64,000 nt of DNA from Valencia hispanica (Eukaryota > Chordata > Actinopteri > Cyprinodontiformes > Valenciidae): the NCBI GenBank assembly GCA_963556495.2, contig OY747714.1, positions 52,165,541-52,229,540 on the forward strand, read 5' to 3'. The notes beneath the pieces were generated by a model. The model saw only the letters and a program-made list of their open reading frames with translations, did not search any database and was not told the origin of the DNA. Of this stretch, positions 50,716 to 61,039 are shown one piece after another; within the stretch, counting starts at the first letter, position 1; each line of letters begins with the position of its first letter. Made by a program: the position numbers and the translations under genes.

Positions 50716-53700
50716 TGGATACTGTAATGTGTTAAAAAATAAAGACCTCCTCACTGCCATAGAAGAAAATATCAAAGAGTTTAAACAAAGATACTTTACT
50801 GATCACATCTTAATCGGTGGTGACTGGAACATGGTTATGGATGAGGTCCTAGATAGATACCCCTCTAGAGCAACAAACATCCGCTCAAATCGCATTTTAT
50901 GTGATTTTGGTAACAACCTTGGACTTATTGACCTGTGGAGAGAAAAACACCTAAATGAGACACAGTTTTCCTGGCATAAGTCAGATGCATCGAGCAAATC
51001 GAGAATAGATTTTTGGTTAGGTACAGATGAAATTCTCAGTAACACATCTCACTGTAATATTTCTCCAACGCCTCTTACTGATCACTGTAGCATTGATTTG
51101 TCAGTTTTGTCACCTCCTGAATATTTTAGACACAGAGGTTACTGGAAATTTAATGCCAACCTTCTAAAACATGACTTATACTGCTGCGAAATAAAAGAAC
51201 TGATTAGAAAAAAAACCTTACAAGATAATACATTATTAACTTTCACTACAAAGTGGGAATTCTTAAAATACAAAATACGAGTTCACTCCATATCTTTTAG
51301 CAAGAACCTTAAGAAACTCAATAACATGGAAGAAGAAAAGATAGTTAAAGAATTATATTCAATTTGCACAAAACAAACGTTAACAGATGCTGAAAAAAAC
51401 AACCTTTCCGTCCTACAATCTAAACTAGACAACATTTATGAACGAAAGGCTCGTGGTGCTTTCATCAGATCCAGGGCCAGGTGGATTGAGGACGGGGAGA
51501 AAAGTTCTGCATATTTTTGCAGACTGGAGAAAAGGCGGCAGGATAAAAACCACATAAAATCCCTCATCATTGATGACATAGAATGCACAGATCAAAATTT
51601 AATTGCAAAAGAAATCAGCCAGTTTTATCAAAACCTATATTGCTCATCCTTTTCAGCCCAAGACTGTGACCACTTATTGGGTCAGGTTAATGAATTTATC
51701 CCACAAATCACTAAGGATTTTAGGGAAGACTGCGATAAAGACATACTTTTAGAGGAACTAGATATTGCTATGGGTTGCTTAAAACTTGATAAATCTCCAG
51801 GCCCAGATGGCTTAACTGCCAACTTTTACAGGCACTTCTGGGAATATTTTCGAGACTTCTTATTTCAGGTCTTTAAAGAAACAATATGCAATTACTCACT
51901 CCCAGAAAGTATGAAACAGGGTATCATCACTCTTATAGCAAAACCAGGAAAAGATAACAAGATTCTAGATAACTACCGCCCGATTTCTCTATTGAACTGT
52001 GACTATAAATTATTGACTTATATATACACTAACAGACTAAAGAAGGGTCTTAATGATGTTATAAGTGAGACACAAACTGGTTTTATGAGCAAAAGATCCA
52101 TACACAATAACATCAGATTGGTACATGATTTATTAGAATATAGTGACGTGATTGAGGACAGAGGTTTTATTCTGTTCCTGGACTTCTACAAGGCCTTTGA
52201 TATGTTAGAACATCAGTTTCTTCTCAAAGTCTTACATTTGTTTGGTTTCGGGCCAAACTTCTGTAATATAATAAAATGTTTCTACAATGGTACAACAAGC
52301 TCAGTAGCTCTCACACATGGCACTTCTCCGCGCTTTACAATTAATAGAGGTGTAAAACAAGGATGTAATGTTTCTCCCTTTCTCTTCATATTAGCAGCTG
52401 AAATCATGGCCATTCTTATAAAACACTCAGAAATAGAAAAATTAAAAGTATTTGATGATCAAATTATAATTAGCCAACTAGCTGACGACACCACCATTTT
52501 TCTAAAAAATCTAGACCAAATTCCCAATGTTCTTAAATTAATTAATACATTTTCTAAAGCATCAGGGTTGACATTGAATCTCCAGAAATGTGAATTGATG
52601 GCAATACATAACATTAATCTCACAGAAGCCTACAATATTCCCATAAAAACATCAGTGAAGTATCTTGGAATCCATATAACTAAAGATGTTAAACTCAAAG
52701 AAACTATGAACATAGGAAACAAAATCCAGAACTGCAAATCTCAATTAAATAAATGGCTTCAAAGAGACCTAACACTTTTTGGTAGAACCTATCTAACCAA
52801 AATGGAATCTCTAGCTCGGTGCATATATCCTGCATATTCAATGGCCATACCAAATAAGTACATAAAAGCTATAAATCAGATGAACTTTAACTTCATCTGG
52901 AAAAATCGAGTCCACTACATAAAAAAATCAGAAATGGTAAAGGACTTTAAGGACGGGGGTTTGCAAGCTATTGACTTTGAATGCCTAAATGCAGTATTAA
53001 AAATAAATTGGTTGAAATCCTTTATGATGAGTCAAAATAGCATTTGGTACTGTCTTCCCAAGGGATTATTTAGGAAGATGGGAAACATAGAATTTGTCCT
53101 TAGATGTGACTTTAATATTAATAAACTTCCTGTTAAACTATCCTCGTTCCACCAACAGGTACGGTTATGCTGGAAACTTATGTACACACACAATTTCACT
53201 CCTCATCAAACTCCTATCTGGAATAACAGATATGTACTGTACAGAAATAAGTCTTTGTATTTGGATCACTGGATGGAAAAAAACATTTGGTCTGTAAGAC
53301 ACTTATTAAATGATCAAGGAGGATGGCTGTCTTACGAAAGCTTTTGCTTAAAGTTCAGTGTGAATTGCACACGCTCTCAATTTAACAATGTAATAAAGTC
53401 TATCCCTCCTTCAGTCAAACATCTCGTTCAAAATACAAACATACAAATCTCTGAACTTCAGCTACCTGCACTTCGAATATATGGAACAGACTTCCTGGAT
53501 AAATGCATCTCTAATAAACTGATGCGTCTGCATCTAACTAATGAAATTTTCCCCATCCAGTCAAATAGAAATTCCATTATTCAATTGTTTTCTGACTCAG
53601 AGGTTAAAAAGTGGAGAACAGCTTACCTCACCTATCCTTTAAGCCCCAAAACTAAAGAACTTCACTTTAAAATCCTTAGTAATATTTTTCCGTCCAGAGA

Positions 53701-53899
53701 CCTATTAAGACAAAGATTCAACCTGGATAATAACAGCTGTACATTTTGTGACAATGAAATTGAAACAACGGACCATTTATTCTTTTACTGTATGTACTCT
53801 GAATCTTTTTGGAAGGACTTTCAAGACTGGATCTCAGAAAAAACTTTCTCTACCCCACCCTCTAACAAGAAAGGATATAATATTTGGGACTGCACTTAA
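50705..53899 (+). pseudogene. LINE ORF2: partial endonuclease plus reverse transcriptase, truncated and frameshifted
   Basis: The open frame is 1064 codons. The first three codons, starting at a GTG, are satellite, so there is no authentic start; LINE sequence begins at about residue 4. Endonuclease motifs are GGDWN (38-42), SRIDFWL (99-105) and TDH (125-127). These are the Asn/Asp and the final catalytic His regions of the family; the N-terminal catalytic Glu region is lost. Reverse transcriptase motifs are KSPGPDG (about 364-370), YRPISLLN (about 424), FLDFYKAFD with the first catalytic Asp (about 491-499), the GVKQGCNVSPFLF block (about 549), and LADD with the catalytic Asp pair at 594-595. 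A C-X2-C-X8-H-X4-C knuckle spans 1012-1029. The family's protein would copy its own RNA at a nicked chromosomal target. The frame ends at 53899 after an indel around 53865-53880. The missing 5' end and the frameshift make it non-functional. Confidence 0.92.
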
Positions 53900-54113
53900 G
53901 GACAAAAGGAGTGACTTCACTCTTAACAACCTGCTGATCCTCGCCAAATTCTTTATCCACACATGTAAATGGGGAAATAGAAAACCCATCTTTTCGGTTT
54001 TTAAAAGGTACTTGATGGAAAACCACCTCAGCTCTTTAAGACTGATAAAAAACAAACATGGTATACAGCTCCTTAATGCTTATGAAGATCTTAGAATATT
54101 TGGAGAAAACTAA
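53868..54113 (+). pseudogene. LINE ORF2 C-terminal tail in a shifted frame
   Basis: After the frameshift the homologous tail continues in another frame up to TAA at 54111-54113. Recognisable stretches are DIIFGTALKDK, NNLLILAKFFIHTCKW and KPIFSVFKRYL, typical of the extreme C-terminus of Tx1-like ORF2 proteins. Upstream of about 53865 this second frame (open from 53748) overlaps the knuckle in the main frame and is only a shadow. A one- or two-base indel close to the AAGAAAGG stretch at about 53866-53875 would explain the break. Confidence 0.85.
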
Positions 54114-54343
54114 GCTCTTGTATCTTGTTGTCTCACCCCTTTTGCCCCTTTACTAGCTACAGAAATGTGGATGTCTTTTTTTTTTTTCTTACTTTTTTCA
54201 TTTCCTTTTTTCACCCTTCTGTTAAAGTTAGGCTATATGTTCCCCCCGGTATTAACTATCTGTTGTTCCGTGTGCCTGTAAGATATACAAGCTTCTGTTT
54301 TGTATGATTGTATGCCACAGAGATTTGTACAATAAATGTGGAG
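54114..54343 (+). other. LINE 3' untranslated region
   Basis: Noncoding tail between the ORF2 stop and the A run. It is pyrimidine-rich near 54125-54225, with a run of 12 T at about 54176-54187, and ends with the polyadenylation signal. Nothing else is recognisable. Confidence 0.85.
54331..54336 (+). terminator. LINE polyadenylation signal AATAAA
   Basis: AATAAA lies 7 bases before the GAGAAAA junction to the poly-A tail. It is the expected 3'-end signal of the LINE transcript and confirms the orientation. Confidence 0.9.
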
Positions 54344-54363
54344 AAAAAAAAAAAAAAAAAAAA
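54344..54363 (+). other. LINE poly-A tail
   Basis: Twenty consecutive A residues join the LINE 3' end to the satellite. The last A may equally belong to the duplicated target (ACTAGCTC). Confidence 0.93.
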
Positions 54364-54563
54364 CTAGCTCAGGTGCTAACCCAGTTGCTAGCCCATGTGC
54401 TAGCCCAGGTGCTAGCCAAGGTATTAGATCAGGTGCTACCTTAGATGCTAGCTCAGGTGCTAGCATAGGTATTAGCTCAGGTGCTGGCCCAGGTTCTACC
54501 TTAGCTTTTAGCTCAGGGGCTAGCTCAGGTCCAATCCCAGGTATTAGCTCAGGTGTTAGCTCA
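54363..54563. repeat. Right copy of 201-bp direct repeat flanking the LINE
   Basis: Same length and order as 50515-50715. It continues directly into GGAGCGAGCACA, the monomer that normally follows GGTGTTAGCTCA in this higher-order type. 201 is not a multiple of 12, which argues against ordinary monomer-register exchange as its origin. Confidence 0.85.
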
Positions 54564-55740
54564 GGAGCGAGCACATGTGCTAGCCCAAGTGCTAGCCCAG
54601 TTGCTAGCTCAGGTGCTAGCCCAGGTGCTAGCCAAGGTATTATCTCAGGTGCTACCTCAGATGCTAGCCCAGGTGCTAGCTCAGGTGCTAGCCCAGGTTC
54701 TACCTTAGCTTTTAGCTCAGGGGCTAGCTCAGGTCCTATCCCAGGTATTAGCTCAGGTGTTAGCTCAGGAGCGAGCACATGTGCTAGCCCAGGTGCTAGT
54801 CCAGTTGCTAGCTCAGGTGCTAGCCCAGATGCTAGTTAAGGTGCTAGCCCAGGTGCTCGCTAAGGTGCTAGCCCATGTGCTAGCCAAGGTATTAGCTCAG
54901 GTGCTACCTCAGATGCTAGCCCAGGTGCCAGCTCAGGTGCTAGCCCAGGTGCTAGCTCAGGTGCTAGCCCAGGTTCTACCTTAGCTTTTAGCTCAGGGGC
55001 TAGCTCAGGTCCTATCCCAGGTATTAGCTCAGGTGTTAGCTCAGGAGCGAGCACATGTGCTAGCCCAGGTGCTAGTCCAGTTGCTAGCTCAGGTGCTAGC
55101 CCAGATGCTAGCTCAGGTGCTAGCTCAGGTGCTAACCCAGGTGCTAGCTCAGGTGTTAGCTCAGGTGCTGTCCCAGGTGCTACCCCAGGTGCTAGCTCAG
55201 GTGCTAGCCAAGATATTAGCTCAGGTGCTACCTCAGATGCTAGCCCAGGTGCGAGCTCAGGTGCTAGCCCAGGTGCTAGCTCAGGTGCTAGCCCAGGTTC
55301 TACCTTAGCTTTTAGCTCAGGGGCTAGCTCAGGTCCTATCCCAGGTATTAGCTCAGGTGTTAGCTCAGGAGCGAGCACATGTGCTAGCCCAGGTGCTAGT
55401 CCAGTTGCTAGCTCAGGTGCTAGCCCAGATGCTAGCTCAGGTGCTAGCTCAGGTGCTAACCCAGGTGCTAGCTCAGGTGTTAGCTCAGGTGCTAGCCCAG
55501 GTTCTAGCTCAGGTTTTAGCACAGGTTCTAGCTCAGGTATTAGCTCAGGGGCTTGCTCAGGGGCTAGCCCAGGTTCATTCTCAGGTGTTAGATCAGGTTC
55601 TAGCTGAGATGTTAGCACAGGTGATAGCTCAGGTGCTAGCTCAGGGTCTAGAACAGGTTTTAGCTCAGGTGCTAATTCAGGGGCTAGCTAAGGTGCTAGC
55701 TCAGAGGTTGGCTCATGTGCTAGCCCAGGTGCTAGCTTAG
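54564..55740. repeat. Variant domain with repeated GGAGCGAGCACA monomer
   Basis: A segment running from TTCTACCTTAGC through GGTCCTATCCCA and GGAGCGAGCACA to CCCAGATGCTAG occurs three times, starting near 54698, 54974 and 55298. Spacings are 276 and 324 bp, exact multiples of 12. Single-base oddities such as GGTGCTCGC, GGTGCTGTCCCA and GGTGCTACCCCA are frequent. No 11-bp monomer appears until the next higher-order unit; at 55874 that site reads GGTTGATCTCA instead of GGTCAAGCTCA, a locally mutated copy. Confidence 0.75.
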
Positions 55741-57142
55741 ATGCTAGCTCAGGTGCTAACCCAGGTGCTAGCTCAGGTGCTAGCCCAGGTGTAAGCTCAG
55801 GTGCTTCCTCAGGTGCTAGTCCAGGAGCTAGCAAAGTTGATAGTCCAGGTGCTAGCAAAGTTGATAGCTCAGGTTGATCTCAGGTGCTAGTCCAGGTGCT
55901 AGCTCAGATGCTAGCTCAGGTGCTAGCCCAGGTGCTAGCTCAGGTGCTAGCTCAGGGTCTAGCCCAAGTTTTAGCTCAGGTGCTAGCTCAGGTGTTAGAT
56001 CAGGTGCTAGCCCAGGTGCTAGCTCAGGTGCTAGCCCAGGTGCAAGCTCAGGTGCTAGCTAAGGGTCTAGCTCACATACTAGCTCAGGTGCTAGCCCAGG
56101 TGCAAGCTCAGGTGCTATCTCAGGTGCTAGCCCAGGGGCTAGCTCAGGTGCTAGCCAAGGTATTAGCTCAGGTGCTACCTCAGATTCTAGCTCAGGTGAT
56201 AGCTCAGGTGCTAGCTAAGGGTCTAGCCCAGGTTTTAGCTAAGGTGCTAGCTCAGGTGTTAGCTCAGGTGCTAGCCCAGGTGCTAGCCCACTTGCTAGCT
56301 CAGGTGCTAGCCCAGGTATTAGCTCAGGTGCAAGCTCAGGTGCTTTCCCAGGTGCTAGCTCAGGTGCTAGCCCAGGTGCTAGCTCAGGTGCTAGCTCAGA
56401 TACTAGCTCAGGTGCTAACCCTTGTGCTAGCTCAGGTGCTAGCCCAGGTGTTAGCTCAGGTGATTGCTCAGGTGCTAGTCCAGGTGCTAGCCCAGGTGCT
56501 AGTACGGTTGCTAGATCAGGTGCTAGCTCAGGGTCTAGCCCAAGTTTTAGCTCAGGTGCTAGTCCAGGTGCTAGCAAAGTTGCTAGCTCAGGTCAAGCTC
56601 AGGTGCTAGTCCAGGTGCTAGCTCAGGTGCTAGCCCAGGTGCTAGCTCAGGTGCTAGCTCAGGGTCTAGCCCAAGTTTTAGCTCAGGTGCTAGCTCAGGT
56701 GTTAGCTCAGGTGCTAGCCCAGGTGCTAGCTCAGGTACTAGCCCAGGTGCTAGCCCAGGTATTAGCTAAGGTGCTAGCTCAGATACTAGCTCAGGTGCTA
56801 ACCCAGCTGCTAGCCCATGTGCTAGCCCAGGTGCTAGCCAAGGTATTAGATCAGGTGCTACCTCAGATGCTAGACCAGGTGCTAGCTCAGGTGCTAGCAT
56901 AGGTATTAGCTCAGGTGCTGGCCCAGGTTCTACCTTAGCTTTTAGCTCAGGTGCTAGCCCAGGTGCTAGCCCAGTTGCTAGCTCAGGTGCTAGCCCAGGA
57001 ATTAGCTCAGGTGCAAGCTCAGGTGCTTTCCCAGGTGCTAGCTCAGGTGCTAGCCAAGGTATTAGCTCAGGTGCTACCTCAGATGCTAGCTCAGGTGCTA
57101 ACCCATGAACTAGCTAGGGTGCTAGCCCAGGTGCTAGCTTAG

Positions 57143-57790
57143 GTGCTACCTCAGGTGCTAGCCCAGGTGCTAACCCAGGTGCTAGTACAGTTGCTAGATC
57201 AGGTGCTAGCTCAGGTGCTAGCTCAGGTGTTAGCCCAGGTGCTAGTTCAGGTACTAGCTCAGGTGTTAGCTCATGATCTAGCTCAGGTGCTACCTCAAAG
57301 GCAAGCTCAGGTGCTAGCTCAGGGTCTAGCCCAAGTTTTAGCTCAGGTGCTAGCTCAGGTGTTAGCTCAGGTGCTAGCCCAAGTGCTAGCCCAGGTGCTA
57401 GCTCAGGTGCTAGCTAAGGGTCTAGCCCAGGTTTTAGCTCAGGTGCTAGCCCAGGTGCTAGCTTAGGTGCTACCTCAGGTGCTAGCCCAGGTGCTAGCCC
57501 AGGTGCTAGTACAGTTGCTAGATCAGGTGCTAGCTCAGGTGCTAGCTCAGGTGTTAGCCCAGGTGCTAGTTCAGGTGCTAGCTCAGGTGTTAGCTCATGA
57601 TCTAGCTCAGGTGATACCTCAAAGGCAAGCTCAGGTGCTAGCTCAGGGTCTAGCCCAAGTTTTAGCTCAGGTGCTAGCTCAGGTGTTAGCTCAGGTGCTA
57701 GCCCAAGTGCTAGCCCAGGTGCTAGCTCAGGTGCTAGCTAAGGGTCTAGCCCAGGTTTTAGCTCAGGTGCTAGCCCAGGTGCTAGCTTAG
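57143..57790. repeat. Tandem duplication, 324-bp unit, two copies
   Basis: 57143-57466 and 57467-57790 are in direct tandem and differ at only a few bases, such as GCTAACCCA against GCTAGCCCA and CTACCTC against ATACCTC. 324 is exactly 27 monomers and holds no off-size monomer, so phase is kept across the junction. Confidence 0.9.
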
Positions 57791-57933
57791 ATGCTAGCTC
57801 AGGTGCTAACCCAGGCGCTAGCTCAGGTGCTAGCCCAGGTGTAAGCTCAGGTGCTTCCTCAGGTGCTAGTCCAGGTGCTAGCAAAGTTGATAGTCCAGGT
57901 GCTAGCAAAGTTGATAGCTCAGGTCAAGCTCAG

Positions 57934-60060
57934 GTGCTAGTCCAGGTGCTAGCTCATATGCTAGCTCAGGTGCTAGCCCAGGTGCTAGCTCAGGTGCTAG
58001 CTCAGGGTCTAGCCCAAGTTTTAGCTCAGGTGCTAGCTCAGGTGTTAGCTCAGGTGCTAGCCCAGGTGCTAGCTCAGGTGCTAGCCCAGGTGCTAGCTCA
58101 GGTGCAAGCTAAGGGTCTAGCTCAGATACAAGCTCAGGTGCTAGCCCAGGTGCAAGCTCAGGTGCTATCCCAGGTGCTAGCCCAGGTGCTAGCTCAGGTG
58201 CTAGCCAAGGTATTAGCTCAGGTGCTACCTCAGATTCTAGCTCAGGTGCTAGCTAAGGGTCTAGCCTAGGTTTTAGCTCAGGTGCTAGCTCAGGTGTTAG
58301 CTCAGGTGCTAGCCCAGGTGCTAGCCCAGTTGCTAGCCCAGGTATTAGCTCAGGTGCAAGCTCAGGTGCTTTCCCAGGTGCTAGCTCAGGTGCTAGCCCA
58401 GGTGCTAGCAAAGTTGATAGCTCAGGTCAAGCTCAGGTGCTAGTCCAGGTGCTAGCTCAGATGCTAGCTCAGGTGCTAGCCCAGGTGCTAGCTCAGGTGC
58501 TAGCTCAGGTTTTAGCCCAAGTTTTAGCTCAGGTGCTAGCTCAGGTGTTAGCTCAGGTGCTAGCCCAGGTGCTAGCTCAGGTGCTAGCCCAGGTGCTAGC
58601 TCAGGTGCTAGCTAAGGGTCTAGCTCAGATACTAGCTCAGGTGCTAGCCCAGGTGCAAGCTCAGGTGCTTCCTCAGGTGCTAGTCCAGGTGCTAGCAAAG
58701 TTGATAGTCCAGGTGCTAGCAAAGTTGATAGCTCAGGTCAAGCTCAGGTGCTAGTCCAGGTGCAAGCTCAGATGCTAGCTCAGGTGCTAGCCCAGGTGCT
58801 AGCTCAGGTGCTAGCTCAGGGTCTAGCCCAAGTTTTAGCTCAGGTGCTAGCTCAGGTGTTAGCTCAGGTGCTAGCCCAGGTGCTAGCTCAGGTGCTAGCT
58901 AAGGGTCTAGCTCAGATACTAGCTCAGGTGCTAGCCCAGGTGCAAGCTCAGGTGCTATCCCAGGTGCTATCCCAGGTGCTAGCTCAGGTGCTAGCCAAGG
59001 TATTAGCTCAGGTGCTACCTCAGATTCTCGCTCAGGTGATAGCTCAGGTGCTAGCCCAGGTGCTAGCTTAGATGCTAGCTCAGGTGCTAACCCAGGCGCT
59101 AGCTCAGGTGCGAGCCCAGGTGTAAGCTCAGGTGCTTCCTCAGGTGCTAGTCCAGGTGCTAGCAAAGTTGATAGTCCAGGTGCTAGCAAAGTTGATAGCT
59201 CAGGTCAAGCTCAGGTGCTAGTCCAGGTGCTAGCTCAGATGCTAGCTCAGGTGCTAGCCCAGGTGCTAGCTCAGGTGCTAGCTCAGGGTCTAGCCCAAGT
59301 TTTAGCTCAGGTGCTAGCTCAGGTGTTAGCTCAGGTGCTAGCCCAGGTGCTAGCTCAGGTGCTAGCCCAGGTGCTAGCTCAGGTGCTAGCTAAGGGTCTA
59401 GCTCAGATACTAGCTCAGGTGCTAGCCCAGGTGCAAGCTCAGGTGCTATCCCAGGTGCTAGCCCAGGTGCTAGCTCAGGTGCTAGCCAAGGTATTAGCTC
59501 AGGTGCTACCTCAGATTCTAGCTCAGGTGCTAGCTAAGGGTCTAGCCTAGGTTTTAGCTCAGGTGCTAGCTCAGGTGTTAGCTCAGGTGCTAGCCCAGGT
59601 GCTAGCCCAGTTGCTAGCTCAGGTGCTAGCCCAGGTATTAGCTCAGGTGCAAGCTCAGGTGCTTTCCCAGGTGCTAGCTCAGGTGCTAGCCCAGGTGCTA
59701 GCAAAGTTGATAGCTCAGGTCAAGCTCAGGTGCTAGTCCAGGTGCTAGCTCAGATGCTAGCTCAGGTGCTAGCCCAGGTGCTAGCTCAGGTGCTAGCTCA
59801 GGTTTTAGCCCAAGTTTTAGCTCAGGTGCTAGCTCAGGTGTTAGCTCAGGTGCTAGCCCAGGTGCTAGCTCAGGTGCTAGCCCAGGTGCTAGCTCAGGTG
59901 CTAGCTAAGGGTCTAGCTCAGATACTAGCTCAGGTGCTAGCCCAGGTGCAAGCTCAGGTGCTATCTCAGGTGCTAGCCCAGGTGCTAGCTCAGGTGCTAG
60001 CCAAGGTTTTAGCTCAGGTGCTACCTCAGATTCTAGCTCAGGTGATAGCTCAGGTGCTAG
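57934..60060. repeat. Duplicated block near the array edge (shift 1281-1293 bp)
   Basis: 57934-58269 matches 59215-59550 at shift 1281. 58437 and what follows matches 59730 and what follows at shift 1293, including the shared GGTTTTAGCCCA variant near 58508 and 59802. The middle part differs, so copies have diverged by monomer gain and loss. Confidence 0.8.
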
Positions 60061-60169
60061 CTAAGGGTCTAGCCCAGGTTTTAGCTCAGGTGCTAGCTCA
60101 GGTGTTAGCTCAGGTGCTAGCCCAGGTGCTAGCCCAGTTGCTAGCTCAGGTGCTAGCCCAGGTGATAGC

Positions 60170-60340
60170 TCAGGTGCTATCTCAGGTGCTAGCCCAGGTC
60201 CTAGCTCAGGTGCTACGCCTTGTATTATCTCAGGTGCTAGCTCAGGTGTTAGCTCATGTTCTAGCCCAGTTGCTAGCTCAGGTGCTGGCCCAGGTGCTAG
60301 TTCAGGTGCTAGCTCAAGTGTTAGCCCAGGTGCTAGCACA
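60170..60340. repeat. Degenerate terminal monomers at the array edge
   Basis: The last monomers are more divergent than those inside: GGTCCTAGCTCA, GGTGCTACGCCTTG, TATTATCTCA, TGTTCTAGCCCA and AGTGTTAGCCCA. One contains a rare CpG. Increased divergence at the end of a tandem array is expected when homogenisation by unequal exchange is less effective at edges. Confidence 0.75.
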
Positions 60341-60362
60341 GTTTCTTTTTTTCTTTTTTTTT
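60341..60362 (-). other. T-rich run at the array edge, possible minus-strand poly-A tail
   Basis: Two T runs separated by single C residues follow the last satellite monomer directly. Read on the minus strand this is an A-rich tail abutting the array, the signature of a retroelement inserted in minus orientation. No target duplication can be checked because the right end of any such element is not identified. Confidence 0.4.
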
Positions 60363-60433
60363 ACGTGTCCTGTTTGGCAGTGTGGAGCTCAGAATTGGTG
60401 TCCGAGTACCAAGTAGAAGCCCAACAGATTTAC

Positions 60434-60492
60434 TTTCACAAGTGGAGCAGTACAGCTTTTGCTATAGTACTCCACTTGATATATGTGTGAAA
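60434..60492. other. Imperfect hairpin
   Basis: TTTCACA at 60434-60440 pairs with TGTGAAA at 60486-60492. Just inside, AGTGGAG (60441-60447) pairs with CTCCACT (60470-60476), followed by TAC/GTA after a 3-base bulge. A 9-base bulge (TGATATATG, one side) lies between the outer and inner stems. If the region is a minus-strand retroelement, the hairpin would lie about 75-130 bases from its A-tail. Confidence 0.55.
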
Positions 60493-61039
60493 AATCTTTA
60501 TTATGAATTGTTGGGGTTTTTATTTCCTGATATTATGGACACGGAGACGGAAAATTAAGGAGAAGAAAGAAGGAAGATGAAGAAGAGAGGTAGGAAACAA
60601 AAAGTCAAGAGAGAGGGTGAGTTGAAAATACAAGAGAGGAAGGGGAACAAAGAAAACACAGGAAGACATTGAAGTCTGCCTCCATACCCACAGGACGGCA
60701 GAGAGAGTGGGATAAACAAAACACGAAAAAGGAACATCGACAAAACAAACTAAACATTGTGAACTAAGAATTACACAACCACATCACACAAAAATAGATA
60801 TAAAAATACAACAACAATGTCACAGAAAAACTCATGGTACTGATTAATCAAGCTCTAGTAATGATAACCTCAGCCCAAGAATATATCCTTAAATACCAGA
60901 GACCCCACATCTATGTGTGTGTGTTAGCATGCTGGTGCATATAAGGTTTCTCCATAAGAGTGTTCGATAGCTGGTGTGAGCAGGCATCAATCCGTCTCCC
61001 AGGAATCGATGCAGACATGAAGGAGATCGGAGCAAATAC

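Larger units (their letters stand above)
50716..54362 (+). mobile_element. 5'-truncated Tx1-like L1 LINE retrotransposon
   Basis: The array switches at 50716 to non-repetitive A-rich sequence encoding a LINE ORF2-type protein. The order is the C-terminal half of an apurinic-type endonuclease, a reverse transcriptase and a C-terminal CCHC-like knuckle, then a 3' untranslated region with AATAAA and a 20-base A run. ORF1, the 5' UTR and the N-terminal half of the endonuclease are missing, as expected for incomplete target-primed reverse transcription. It lies in the same orientation as the array is written. The 201 bp of array on its left recur on its right. The Tx1-like L1 assignment rests on protein motifs (LADD active site, C-terminal sequence) that I recognise from fish and frog elements; it was not searched. 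Confidence 0.93.
54363..60340. repeat. 12-bp satellite array, right block up to the array edge
   Basis: The same 12-bp family resumes directly after the poly-A tail of the LINE, in the same orientation as before it. The first 201 bp repeat the sequence just left of the LINE. Variant monomers then follow the order seen in the homologous higher-order units near 4560, 13510 and 23440 (the GGAGCGAGCACA monomer and neighbours), so one ancestral array was interrupted. The array stops near 60340, where monomers become divergent and run into a T-rich stretch. It does not resume in the window. Confidence 0.97.

Noticed and set aside
50803..51045. Minus-strand open frame inside the LINE
   Set aside because: It is antisense to the endonuclease and RT coding sequence and has no independent features.
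54336..54839. G-A-S-S/P repeat frame starting at the LINE tail, reminiscent of silk- or mucin-like proteins
   Set aside because: It starts with poly-lysine from the poly-A tail and reads satellite monomers. Elsewhere the same frame meets several stops in every higher-order unit.
1..60340. CRISPR-like regular repeat
   Set aside because: Monomers adjoin directly with no unique spacers, and the flanking elements are eukaryotic.
1..60340. Telomeric or known centromeric repeat
   Set aside because: The monomer is not TTAGGG-like and has no recognisable CENP-B box (needs two CpGs). Centromere function cannot be judged from sequence alone.
60434..60492. microRNA precursor
   Set aside because: The inner stem is only about 7-10 bp with bulges, too short and irregular for a pre-miRNA.
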